A stretch of DNA of 64,000 bases from Dactylonectria macrodidyma (Eukaryota > Ascomycota > Sordariomycetes > Hypocreales > Nectriaceae). Each line of letters begins with the position of its first letter. The first letter of the stretch is position 1. The stretch is from assembly GCA_020744425.1 (NCBI GenBank), contig JAGMUV010000015.1:1426001-1490000 (forward strand). The letters are read 5' to 3'. The position numbers were made by a program, and so were the translations under genes. The notes beneath the pieces are model-generated. The model saw nothing but the letters and a program-made list of their open reading frames with translations, ran no database searches and was not told where the DNA came from. Below are positions 54,395-64,000 of the stretch, piece by piece.

Positions 54395-56023
54395 ATGGCT
54401 GGACTACTAGACCTCCCAACCGAACTACTGCGGTCCATAGCTGAGTATGTATCTGACACGGAGCACATCGCCGTCTTCCAGCTCGCGCTCGTCAACAAAC
54501 GTCTCAAGTCTATCGTGTCCCCCTCAATGCTCGTACGTCACTGGCCTGCTCAGCAGCATCCAGAAAAGCGCCCGTCAGTGCAGCGCCTAGTCCTCCATCT
54601 GCTGCGACATTCCGAGCTTCGTACGCATATCAAGTGGATCTGTTTTGCTCACGAAGACACCCTCGAGAGATATTTTCCAAACGATATAGATGTGAAGAGT
54701 GAAGAACTTGAGGCACTATACAAAGAACAAAGGGAAAACTGGCCAACTCTGATGGAACGAGCCGACCACCAAGGCGAACAAATGCCAATCGACTTCGTTA
54801 CACTTGTTCTCTTGTGGGCGACGGATATTATCGACCTTGAAATCCATATCCCACACTTTGATCCGGATACCGACTACGAGCACACTCTTGATGCGGGGCT
54901 GGACCCCGTTGAAAGTCCAGAGGCCGGCAGTCACTTCTTACCCCTGGTATTGGCTTCACACACGGCCAAAAGGCTCAAGTCCATGAGCCCGGGGCAGCTA
55001 TCTGCGGGACTGCCACTCGCCGAGCTGCGCCACGTCACCACCACCTGGAGGCCTCAAAGTGAGGGAAACTGGGCAGCACCCTTTTTCTATCTGCCCAAGA
55101 TGAAGACTTTCTTCGGTCACGGCGTGCGTTTATACGTTGACGGGGTCGAGGAAGAGGTCATCGACGCGCAAACTCCATCTTTGGAACATCTGGCTGAGTT
55201 CCCTGTTGGTACTTCGTCGATAGAAGAAATTAGCTTGGACCGGGTAGACATTCCTCCGGAGGGACTGGGACTTCTCGCCCGCGCCTGTCGACGCCTGAAA
55301 CGGCTAATAGTCACCGACGACTGCATGATGAATCTATACGATGTGAAACTAAACTATCTAGCACAAGTCATACTGCATCACAAAGAATCGCTGGAAGATT
55401 TTACTTTCCACTGGGATTGGTATGACGATGTCGAGCTTGTTGAGGATTTTGACGACGGACGTGTTGCTTTGGGAGATTGTTTCCAGGAGCTTGTGAAGCT
55501 CAAGAGCTTGAACATTAATGTGGGATTTTACCGCACTTCTTCTAGGGATTACAAGCACCTTTTCATCAGCCGTCTGCCGCCGCTTCTTGAAAATCTCACC
55601 GGCGACCTGCGACTTATATTTGAAGAAGGCCCTAATGATCAGATGACTTTGGACGTTTGTAAACTACCATCTTCTCTCAAGAGCCTAACTCTGGTTGGGC
55701 TTGGGTCGTGGGCAAACTTTCCAGAGTACAGGGAGAGGGTGGCTCATTATATGAGCAGCTTCCACGCGATGATGCGATCTTGCGGCCCCGAAGGAAAACT
55801 CCCGGAACTTCGAACTGTTTATCTGCCCGTTGTCGACCACCATACCATCGGAGGGATAGAGCTGCTAAAGGAGTTGGCTGAGAAGAATGGCGTTGGCCTT
55901 CAGCTACAGCCAGGGTTCAAAGCCACTACACTCCACTACACATTCGAGGATATGGAATTGATGTGGATGATGACTAAGATCATGGCGGTGGAATGGATGG
56001 ATATGGATCCATTATGGATGTGA
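54395..56023 (+). CDS. F-box protein with transposon-derived C-terminus
   Basis: A probable substrate adaptor of an SCF ubiquitin ligase. The ATG at 54395 starts directly with the F-box, LLDLPTELLRSIAEYVSD...VFQLALVNKRLKSIVSP, followed by about 450 residues with leucine-rich, LRR-like spacing (EEISLDRVDIPPEGLGLLAR, LKSLNINVGFY, LKSLTLVGLGSW). The single-exon frame is open for 542 aa. However, from codon 506 on (after GLQLQ, 55910) it reads through the end of a hAT transposon, giving about 37 foreign residues (PGFKATTLHYTF... to the stop at 56021). Without the insertion the gene would end four codons and a stop further on (HLKE, stop at 59166-59168). The body of the protein is intact, so function may be retained. 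Confidence 0.85.
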   Translation: MAGLLDLPTELLRSIAEYVSDTEHIAVFQLALVNKRLKSIVSPSMLVRHWPAQQHPEKRPSVQRLVLHLLRHSELRTHIKWICFAHEDTLERYFPNDIDVKSEELEALYKEQRENWPTLMERADHQGEQMPIDFVTLVLLWATDIIDLEIHIPHFDPDTDYEHTLDAGLDPVESPEAGSHFLPLVLASHTAKRLKSMSPGQLSAGLPLAELRHVTTTWRPQSEGNWAAPFFYLPKMKTFFGHGVRLYVDGVEEEVIDAQTPSLEHLAEFPVGTSSIEEISLDRVDIPPEGLGLLARACRRLKRLIVTDDCMMNLYDVKLNYLAQVILHHKESLEDFTFHWDWYDDVELVEDFDDGRVALGDCFQELVKLKSLNINVGFYRTSSRDYKHLFISRLPPLLENLTGDLRLIFEEGPNDQMTLDVCKLPSSLKSLTLVGLGSWANFPEYRERVAHYMSSFHAMMRSCGPEGKLPELRTVYLPVVDHHTIGGIELLKELAEKNGVGLQLQPGFKATTLHYTFEDMELMWMMTKIMAVEWMDMDPLWM

Positions 56024-59000
56024 GTCCACAATGTGGAAAGGATTTCCACATGACGAGCAAGGGACTTACTCCCTTGCATAACTCGACCCCTGGCATATCG
56101 CCATCATTCCCTCGAAGGTTCTGTCAGTATCTGATCTAACTGCCCGATCAATCCTGCACGTAGCCAACTGCGTAAAGTCTGGCACATGCCGATAGTTGAA
56201 GCATCTAGCCGATTCCTAAGCCTCGTAACCATCTGCCCGGCCACTGAAAATAACCTCTCACACTCTGCTGATATAGGGGCCACAGTCAGTAAATCCAGGG
56301 CCATCCTACTCAATTTGGGGTACTTGAGCCGCCTGGTGTGCTAGTATTCGTATGGGTCAGTAACGAGGGCGTCAGAATCGTCGATATTGCGTTACCACTG
56401 ATCGTACTCATCGAGATCCAACCCTCTGTACAATGACGAAAGAGATGCCCCGGCAGACTCGTCAATAGCCTGATTCTAAAGAGTTAGCCCTCGTTTGCTA
56501 TTACGCCAGGCTGTAAACTTGTTCCTTGAGGATTTAAGACGTTTACTTGCAGGTAAATCGGGGTCTTGATCTTCAGAAAATAAGTCCTTATATTCGCATT
56601 CCCACAGATTCTGAACAATCGCTTTGGCTTTGATAATCCACGTCCGCCGCTTAGCATCATCACCCCACAGATCGTCAAATAATGCCCAGCGGTAAGCAGG
56701 ATGGAGAGCCGCCGCGCCGTAGATCACAGGACTGTCATTAAGGTATTGATAGTACTCATCGAGCTTTATCCAGCCTAGGTTAATATTAACTGCGAGATGC
56801 CCGGAGTCAGGGAGGCCAACGGCTATCTTTTTGGCGGATTCGAGGGACTCGAGAAGATATTCGTACGCGTGAAGAAGATCCCAGCTTGTACCTTCGAGTC
56901 GTGGCTCAGTTAGCCATACCAATTACAGACTGACTCCATCCAGCCAGGACTTACCGGATAATGGAAGCTCAATCTCATCTTCTTGACCTTGCTTTTGGTG
57001 TTTCCCCTGTCCATCGCCCTCCAAGGCTTTGACTACTAGCTGAAAGTCTAGTAGGATATCGCGGAGCGCCTGGAGCACACGCCAGTCGCTGCTTGAAATC
57101 CGGTTCTCTTCCTTCAAAAAGAACGGCATCCTGGCCCCCTTCCTAACGGAGCCACTTTTCGTAAGATTCGCTTTGTTCCACTCACTCAACGCTCGCTGGA
57201 TAAAAGGGTCGTAAAACGGCTGCAAAACAAGAGCCCGGTCGATCATGGCTAGCTGGGAGAGCCAACGGGTAGCGTTATCTAATACAACGCTAACAGGATC
57301 ATGGCTTTGGATCGCTGGATCGTCGGATAGTTGGGATTCGACCTGCTGGACCTTTTTAAGGACGTCGGTCCAGATATCGGATCTGTTAATCTCCTGCAAA
57401 TGCAGTTAAAATAAGTCGGAAACAGGAAAGTCAGAAAACATTGTAGTAAAAATAAGAAAAATATCAGCTTACTATAGCGAAGTTGTGCCATTTACCCACT
57501 GGACCCCTTTTGCGCCACTGCTCATGTTCCCTCGCCGCCGTCAATTGGCCATCGTAGATCTGTTGCTCGAACGCGTTTGGATCTCGGCCAAATAGCATGT
57601 GTTTCACCACTATATTGACAACATGGCCAATGCAGCGAACCCAGCGCTTCTTCCAGTCGAATCCTAGCTCATGGCCCAGCTCTTCCATCGTTGTTTTGTT
57701 ATTCGAGGCGTTATCCAGCGTAAAGTAGCCCAGCTTATCCCCAATCTCGAACTCCCGGACGATGTCGAGTATCTGCTCAGCGATATTCTCGCCTGTGTGC
57801 CGGCCTAGTAGCTCCGGAAGGCCGAGAACGCACTTCCGGGGCCTGTTATCCAGATCCCTGAATATACAAGTAACGCCGTAAAGAGCATGCCTGTTCCCGG
57901 ATCGCCATCCATCAAACTGGATATGGATCTGGCCTGGGCTCTTCCGAAGCGTCTCTCGTACAGCCGATTTATTCGCGTTGAATTCTCTTTCAGCGATCGC
58001 TCGCACCGTTATATCGGATATGTGAGCTTCTGTAATGGAAACAGAAGGGTTGAGATATTCGAAGATCGCTCGCAGGTCAGGATCTTTCGCGGTAGTGAAC
58101 GATCGATTCGTGGTGACGATCCAGTTAACGATCATCTGTTGAAACGCGGCTTTATTAAACCGCTTGATTAATAGATTCGTTATTTCTTGATTGCGGGGAA
58201 CTTCTGGATTTAATCGAAGTAATGTAGCAATTGAGCGGGCGGGTGTTGTAACGGTAGATTTCAGGGGCTGCCTTTTACCTGAAGGATCTACTATGCCGTT
58301 ATGATCCTTGAACAAGTGGCTCTCAGCGTTCTGCAGGCCCTTATAGTTGTAATTCTTCGGCCTCGGATCCTTCCGTTTGATACACATACAACAGACCCAG
58401 CGGCGTTCCTTCGTTGCTATATTCTGAATGTCGTACCCAAATCGGTAGACCCATTGGCGCGTGTGGCCATCTCTTTCGGACAAAGTCCAGCCTCTGAACA
58501 AGCGAAATAGTCGTTGTTCGTCTTCTTCTGTTCGTTCGGGGATCGCTGCCGTCGATTTCCCTTGCGCAGGGGGCTCGAGAGTAGGTCGGGAATCGGGCTG
58601 AGAGTCGGCCATTGTGATACGATATTCGCAGCTTTGTCGCCAGTCAGAAATGAGCCAAAGTACCGGTAGTCGGACGCATTAGCATTGTTAGATAATTAAA
58701 ATCCTTATAGTCGAAGGTCTAATAGCATTAGCTAATTGATGAGAATTATCTGAGGAACGCGTCCTCTATGAGGAAATGCACGGGATCGTACAGCTCTTTA
58801 TTCCGCCAGCCAGGCAGCTGCGGTCGCGAGCAGCATCATAGGAACAGCTGAACAGACATTCCAGGTAGCTTGATACCAGTAGGGAACAGGTATGTGTTGT
58901 CTTAAATCTGGCATATTAGTTAGCAAATACTTTAAACTCAACCTATTAACTAGGGGTTCTGTGGTATTTGTAAACCTCCGCTAAGATTAAGGAAATATCC

Positions 59001-59146
59001 ACTGCATTCCACTGCATTCCACATGTGGCCTGGCTCCCGTGGAGTGGTAGTAAATCCACAACTGGGTCTGATGGAATGGAGTGTATTTGATATGGATCCA
59101 CATGTGAGTCCATATGTGGGTTTTCGTGGAGTGGCTTTGAACCCTG
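55911..59146 (-). mobile_element. hAT DNA transposon inserted in the F-box gene
   Basis: A 3236-bp element with inverted ends CAGGGTTCAAAGCCACT (55911-55927 and, inverted, 59130-59146) and a perfect 8-bp target duplication GCTACAGC at 55903-55910 and 59147-59154, diagnostic of hAT elements. Subterminal motifs GATATGGATCCA and GTGAGTCCA recur near both ends, as expected for transposase-binding sites. Its own transposase gene runs on the minus strand, opposite to the F-box gene. Confidence 0.95.
56104..58612 (-). pseudogene. hAT transposase, inactivated
   Basis: Starts at ATG 58612. The first exon, to about 57484, encodes a BED-type zinc finger (WVCCMCIKRKD...HLFKDHNG) and the DDE core: HIQFDGWRSGNRHALYGVT, GYFTLDNASNN and RWVRCIGHVVNIVVKH. 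An intron of about 85 nt leads to 57397-56923 (VVLDNATRWLSQLAMIDRAL), then 56922-56476, and the C-terminal dimerisation domain, 56313-56104, with YPKLSRMALDLLTVAPISAE and CERLFSVAGQMV. In-frame stops occur at about 56924, 56476 and at two or more positions between 56400 and 56335, so the protein is truncated. The catalytic half is well kept, indicating recent loss. Confidence 0.85.
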
Positions 59147-59168
59147 GCTACAGCACCTGAAGGAGTGA

Positions 59169-60839
59169 TAGAAACAGGTGTCGTAAGGCCAATTCACATG
59201 TATCGTGGCATTTTGAGGATAGGAGTGAAAGGCAGTATAAATAAGGCCACAATGCAGGTACTGTTGTCAATCTTGTGTTTCACGTCTAATCACTCGAGGC
59301 TCACCGCTGGACGTGACTTCCCTCTAGATGTCTGTCTTTTGTATTATTTCGTCCTCACCCCTTCAAGTTTCACCCCGTAGATGAGCTATAGACCTAATCT
59401 GCCAAACTCAATTAATGCCACCAAGCAACTCATTTCAGCAGCAGTTCCACCTATCCGTGTCTTGTCAATCAGATTCACCCCACCACCATCAGCTTTTGCG
59501 ACATACCCGCCAGGACCTGTCAAACGACAGATGTTTCTGTAATATAGGCCTAGAATTTCCCTCTTCTCCGAACGAAAAGTGACTTGTTTCTCGAGGTCTA
59601 CTTGAAGATTCGAAAAGCATCGGAAAATGACTGCAGTGATTCGCCCTCTAGACGACATGCGTTATCTCGATGTTTTCAACACCCACCCTGCGCTTTGGAT
59701 CTGTAGTGCGGTAGGTAGGGTTTACGGGCGCCACGGCGGCTACAAAGATAAAGGGTTAAAAAAACGTATCATGGTCGTCCAGGGGGAGCGCATTGGGAAC
59801 AAGAATAAGGTGTGCGTGATCTCTAGTGAATGGACCTGTTGAGTGCCTAGCAGCGTGACGATCACGTCGGTAATATAAGGGGTCTCTTCAAGTTGGGGTC
59901 CCAATGCATGGCGAGTATTATGGTGTCTGTACGTTTTCGAGAGCGGCCACTCAATTGCCATGGGTATGCCAGTCTTGCTACCTCCTATTGGCACGATGGA
60001 CATCAAGCCTTTATTGAATGACATACCTTTCCGCCGCTCCTGCTCGGGAGAGTGCCCCCGATACGATCAGCATGTTCGCGGGTGACCACTTTTTGAATCT
60101 TTGCTCTCTCCCTCTTGGTGAAGAGTTTAACCCTCGGCGAGCCCTCCCCGATTCGGTCCCGAAAGACTACCTAGTCTCACGTGGCCACCCTGCGCCTAGG
60201 TGTTCCAACATGGTCCAAATTCAAGACTTAACCTTCGGTTAAGTCATTAATTTCCCTTTTGCCTCAACGGCTTAGGGAACTGTGATACCACGCAGGAAGG
60301 TCGTAGCGCTAGCTGCCGCCTTAGCCCCTTTAGGGCCAACCCCTTACAGAACTATAATAATATTCCTTTTTATTTTATATAATATATTAAGTTAATAATT
60401 TACTAAGATATAAAAATAAATTATAAAAGTTAGTTTATTAAAGTATTATATAAGAGATCTAAAGGCAGGTATAAAGTAGTATATAAGCATTTACTTAATA
60501 AATACTTAGCAAGCCCTCACTAAAGAGCTAGTCCAGCCTATGTCACGTAGCTTCTTATCTAATAAGACTACAGCTCCTCCAGCCCTAACTCTTACAATAC
60601 ACAACTTAGAAACTATGTCACATACATCACTAGGCAGCCCTGCCCTAGAAAGCAAGACTTGCTGATAAGGTATAACTATACATTCTCTACGCATTCCTAT
60701 AGCGGCTTCCTGCTTTGAGAATTGCGACCTGAATTGGAAAAGGAGGAGCCAAATTATAAGCTCGCTGCCTCCATAGGACGCGTCTGTCTTCTAGCTCGAT
60801 TCAAAGTAAGCTAAGGAAATCCAGCATTCACGATGTTCC
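59169..60839. other. Intergenic, with AT-rich segment
   Basis: Frames at 59627-59842 (+) (MTAVIRPLDDMRYLDVFNTH...) and 59386-59658 (-) look partly protein-like but match nothing I recognise; a relic is possible. From about 60345 to 60510 the DNA is TA-rich and RIP-like. No gene is supported. Confidence 0.45.
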
Positions 60840-62475
60840 TCAGACCCAGACCTCCTTCAAGAAATTCTCGATATCCTCAAGCAAAGCTAGTGGCTGTTCC
60901 AAAGCAGCAAAGTGTCCGCCCTAGGTTCTCCAGACTTAGTATATGGTCACTTTTGGCGGCTGGCAACAATTGACAAACCTTTTGATGGTTTTTGAACCAT
61001 ACAAGATTTCCTGTGGTAGCCGCCCATGACTTTGGGACAGGGGCAATCTCGTATGGAAACCATGAGTAGCCCATGGGTTTGCTGCAGTAGTAGTTGGGGT
61101 CAGGGTGAATCATGTATCGCTGAGGACCTTGCCGGAAAACATCACAACACTCCGCATCAGTCTTGTCATTCCGAGGTTCTTCAATGAGTTCCTGAATCAA
61201 ACGTCAGCTACACTGATAATACAGATGATATTGAGGAGTGACTTACCTGTCGGTAAGGGTAAATGGCGCGGGCAAAGGTTTCAGTCAGCCAATACAGTGT
61301 CACTGAAGATAGGATTTCGTCCATTGAAGGCGTTGCATCGGTCCAAGTAAGATACTTCTCGCCAATCCTACCCAGTTCATTAGCTGGAGAGGTCAACTGG
61401 AGTGCTTTCTCACATACCAGGCAAGTAGCGCCAGAGGGCTTGACGACAAGACGAACCCGATGGTTGCAGTTCGTGTACAGTGTTCCAAAGCGTACGCAGT
61501 GCCGAATTTTGCAAAGTCATCGCCTCTCTCGAGGCCCGTTCGCTCGTAAGGCTCCAGAGAAGCTCCATTCAGCTCATCAGGGCACGTCATGACACAAAAG
61601 TTCACTAAATGAATTTAATGAGTTTGCATTTCCTCTCACATGGAGGACGCAGGTGATCTTACGATGAAGAGCTGTCAATTTTGTTAGAAGTGGATATCAG
61701 TGAGAGGGCAAAAGGGTCTGTGACGAACCTTTGCAGGACTCATAGTGACGAGCCATGATCCTTGCTGTATAGCTGCCGATGTCTCCGCCCTGCAGCGAGT
61801 AGCCGTCTTCAAACCCAAGCCCAACCATGAGCTTATGCAATAGTCGTGCCGAGTCCTGTAATGTCCAATTCTTATCAAGAGGCGGGGTGTCTGAAAATGC
61901 GTAGCCTGGCAATGAAGGGATGATAATATGGTATGGCAACTCCTCGGGGGCATATTTATTCCGCAGAGCTGAGAGGATGCCTAAGAACTCGAGAAAGCTC
62001 CCTAAAATTGGTAAGCTTAGTCTAGCCACGACTTAAAAAGATCAATTACCAGGCCAGCCGTGGATGCACATTAGAGGGACTGCATCCTTTCTCTTGGAGA
62101 AGAGGCCGACAAAGTGGATCGAGTAGGTACTGCCATCATCATCAACTATCTTGGAGATGAAGCTCGGGTAGCTGTTGATGTGGTCCTCGACCTTGCCCCT
62201 TCAAATTGCGTGAGTTCATGCGTACAATGGCAAATAGGCAAACTAGGAGATTTTTACCAATCGAAGCTAGTTTCCCAGTAGGACTTGGCTTGAGACATCC
62301 ACTCGTACGTCAGACCATACTGGCCGTTTGCTTGTGAGTTCTCAAATGTTCGAGGCCCGAGTTTAGAGTTGCGGACGAGATTAAGTAGGGCTTGTAGGTC
62401 CTGCGGGGCTGTCTCGACACGGTACTTGGACGCCTCAATTGAAATTGGACGAGGCAGTGTGCTGTATGCAGACAT
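60840..62475 (-). CDS. Epoxide hydrolase (alpha/beta hydrolase with EHN domain)
   Basis: A soluble epoxide hydrolase of 416 aa that would open epoxides to diols. Eight exons fit: 62475-62258, 62198-62050, 62001-61729, a 9-nt micro-exon 61671-61663, 61604-61418, 61367-61247, 61191-60979 and 60920-60840. The N-terminal EHN domain has SKLGPRTFENSQANGQYGLT and WMSQAKSYWETSFDW; then the oxyanion motif HGWPGSFLEF, nucleophile Asp in LQGGDIGSYTARIMARHY, and catalytic His in KGGHFAALEQP. ETFARAIYPYR carries a likely ring-opening tyrosine. An in-frame ATG at 62559 would add 28 residues; 62475 (MSAYSTLPRP) is preferred by family starts. Confidence 0.9.
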
Positions 62476-63018
62476 CGCGACCGAGCAATCGAGATTGTGG
62501 TATTCGGCAATGGCGGATCTAGAGAATATGGGGATAATGAGCGTCCGGCTCAGTTGCACGCCACGATGCGCAAGGATTTAGGGTTGCTTGGGAGAATGAT
62601 GGTGATGTCATGAGTGTCTCGCAGGCTTTGGACCGTATCCTTTTGCTCCCAAATTCCCACTCGGCTTACCCCCAGCCCGAAGGAATGGTGCTTATCCCTA
62701 GTTTCCCCGCACGCTCCGATGGCTTAATAAGAGGGTTACATTCTCAGGCCATTTCGCGTGACTTGCGGGAGCACGGATAGCCCCACTCCGATCCTACCGT
62801 ACAGTTTTGGGACCTCCGGCAACCGGTGCTTAGCAATACGATATCATCCGAACCAAAGAGGAAATGGTGACCGGCCGATTCGCATCAAGAAGTGTCACTT
62901 ATATAATTAAAGCAATAAGGCATCAGCTTAATTCGAGTATTTAGATACGTACTTCCTGAAAGGCGGTTGTGGTTGGCACTGGTCTCAGGGAACTACCTAC
63001 TACGACTCAAACATATTT
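62476..63018. other. Divergent intergenic region
   Basis: About 540 bp between the epoxide hydrolase (-) and the P450 remnant (+). No coding element recognised; a missing first exon of the P450 may lie here. Confidence 0.45.
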
Positions 63019-63979
63019 GTGGCACTTGTTCCACGAGGTTCAATATTACCGGTTGCTATCAGCGCTGGTGTCATTTTCATCTTTGTTTTCTTCGCCATTC
63101 GACCTCTTGTCAACTACTTCGTCGACCGCAATGGCCTTCGCATGTATCCCGCCTTGAACCCAGTGTGCGGTGTCGCCCACCTAGGCTTTGTTTGGGATGC
63201 ATTTCGGGGCCATAGAACACCCAAGATCCACTGGATGCACCAGCAACATCCCATTATAAGGATTGGCCCAGACTTCCTCTCATTCGGCGATATCACAGCC
63301 GTCGAAGACATTTATGGCCACTCCACAACTTGCAGAAAGGATGAGATGTACAGGGTCATCCAGGGAGACGCGCCTCATATTCTGGATATAATTGAGAAGA
63401 ATGAGCACTCCGAGAGGTGGCGGTTGGTGGCCTTTTCGTACGCGAGCCGAAACGTGGCTACTTGGGAGTATAAAGTGGCCAACAAGGTTAGACGTCTGAT
63501 TGCTCAATTCGACGACTACTGCTACAGCGGCGAAGTGGCTGATTTTCGGAGACGGTCAAACCTATTCACGGTTGAAACTATCGCCGATATCGGTATGTGC
63601 CACAATCTGGGGTTTCTATAACGCGGCCACGACCTGATCTTGGTTACGGGACATGATGAATCAGTCCGTCAATGCAGCTTCATTGAGAACCTCCATGGAG
63701 AAATGCCGCCGGATCGCGCATTGCCTGGGAGACTACTTGGTTTACTACGCCCAACAAGCTACTCAGAGCCTTCCACTCTCAATTCTGAGCGCACTCATGC
63801 CATGGCGACAACTTTGGGAAGATTGTCAAATTCTTGCCGCGTCGACGATTAGAAAGGAGCGATGAGAAGGAGGCATTTGACGACTTCCTTCAGAGCCTGA
63901 CCAAGAACGGAGATGGCTCACCACGAAATATACCGTTTGCGGAGCTCAAAGCAGAGGCAACGCTCTTGTCTGAGCTCTG
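63019..63979 (+). pseudogene. Cytochrome P450, broken N-terminal part
   Basis: Similar to the N-terminal half of fungal benzoate-4-monooxygenase/pisatin-demethylase-type P450s. A membrane anchor (AISAGVIFIFVFFAIRPLV) is followed by YPALNPVCGVAHLGFVW, HPIIRIGPDFLSFGDITAVEDIYG, SYASRNVATWEYKVANKVRR and TVETIADIG. No ATG precedes in frame; the first codon used here is GTG. A TAA at about 63619 interrupts the frame after HNLGFL, another frame change follows, and the I-helix approach (DDFLQSLTKNG...AELKAEATLL) at 63880-63970 ends in a stop before the oxygen-binding and heme-binding motifs. It continues past neither the stop nor, as far as visible, the window edge. A pseudogene, or heavily mis-sequenced. 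Confidence 0.75.
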
Positions 63980-64000
63980 AACTATATTCTATTTATTAAA

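Noticed and set aside
59627..59842. Frame beginning MTAVIRPLDDMRYLDVF as a possible acyltransferase start
   Set aside because: Only about 35 residues look protein-like, with no HxxxD or downstream exon; too weak to name.

Overview
The window looks like accessory chromosome of a filamentous ascomycete (Pezizomycotina; the gene content would suit an Aspergillus/Penicillium-type Eurotiomycete, which is an inference). The grounds are short GT-AG introns of about 45-75 nt with CTRAC-like branch points, three Zn2Cys6 regulators with fungal middle homology regions, many catabolic oxidoreductases and hydrolases, and TA-rich, stop-riddled transposons that look mutated by RIP (C-to-T and G-to-A).

Left part, 0.2-33.5 kb, is genic. 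In order: an allantoate/anion symporter-type MFS transporter (-), a small secreted NTF2/SnoaL-like protein (+), an aldo/keto reductase (-), Zn2Cys6 regulator 1 (+), relics of an acyl-CoA dehydrogenase and of an AMP-binding acyl-CoA synthetase (-), a secreted tannase/feruloyl esterase (+), a zinc-type alcohol dehydrogenase (+), Zn2Cys6 regulator 2 (+), an alpha/beta hydrolase (-), Zn2Cys6 regulator 3 (-), a sarcosine-oxidase-like flavoenzyme with a C-terminal SRL (-), a GNAT acetyltransferase (+), an aldonolactone oxidase of the VAO family (-), and an Ap4A phosphorylase-type protein (+). Several enzymes would fit uptake and breakdown of esters, aromatic compounds and amines. The 12.2-20.5 kb block (esterase, dehydrogenase, regulator, hydrolase) is the best candidate for a small co-regulated catabolic cluster.

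Middle part, 34.4-49.8 kb, is transposon-rich. It holds a decayed piggyBac-like element with 28-bp identical ends, then a CorA-like membrane protein gene, then a nested stack: an AT-rich inverted-repeat element split by a Ty3/gypsy chromovirus (193-bp LTRs, AAAAT target duplication), itself split by a Ty1/copia element (178-bp LTRs, CTACC target duplication). The copia element contains a further 90-bp LTR-like piece joined to the 3' half of a tRNA.

Right part, 50.6-64 kb, has a frameshifted glutathione S-transferase pseudogene (-), a GNAT acetyltransferase (+), an F-box protein gene (+) whose 3' end is interrupted by a 3236-bp hAT transposon with a perfect 8-bp target duplication, an epoxide hydrolase with a 9-nt micro-exon (-), and a broken cytochrome P450 N-terminal part (+) at the window edge.

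For the MFS, secreted NTF2-like, AKR, alcohol dehydrogenase, regulator 2, regulator 3, GNAT-1, CorA-like, Ap4A phosphorylase-like and epoxide hydrolase genes I placed every exon by hand and the summed lengths are multiples of three. Exons of regulator 1 between about 8160 and 8600 are unresolved.
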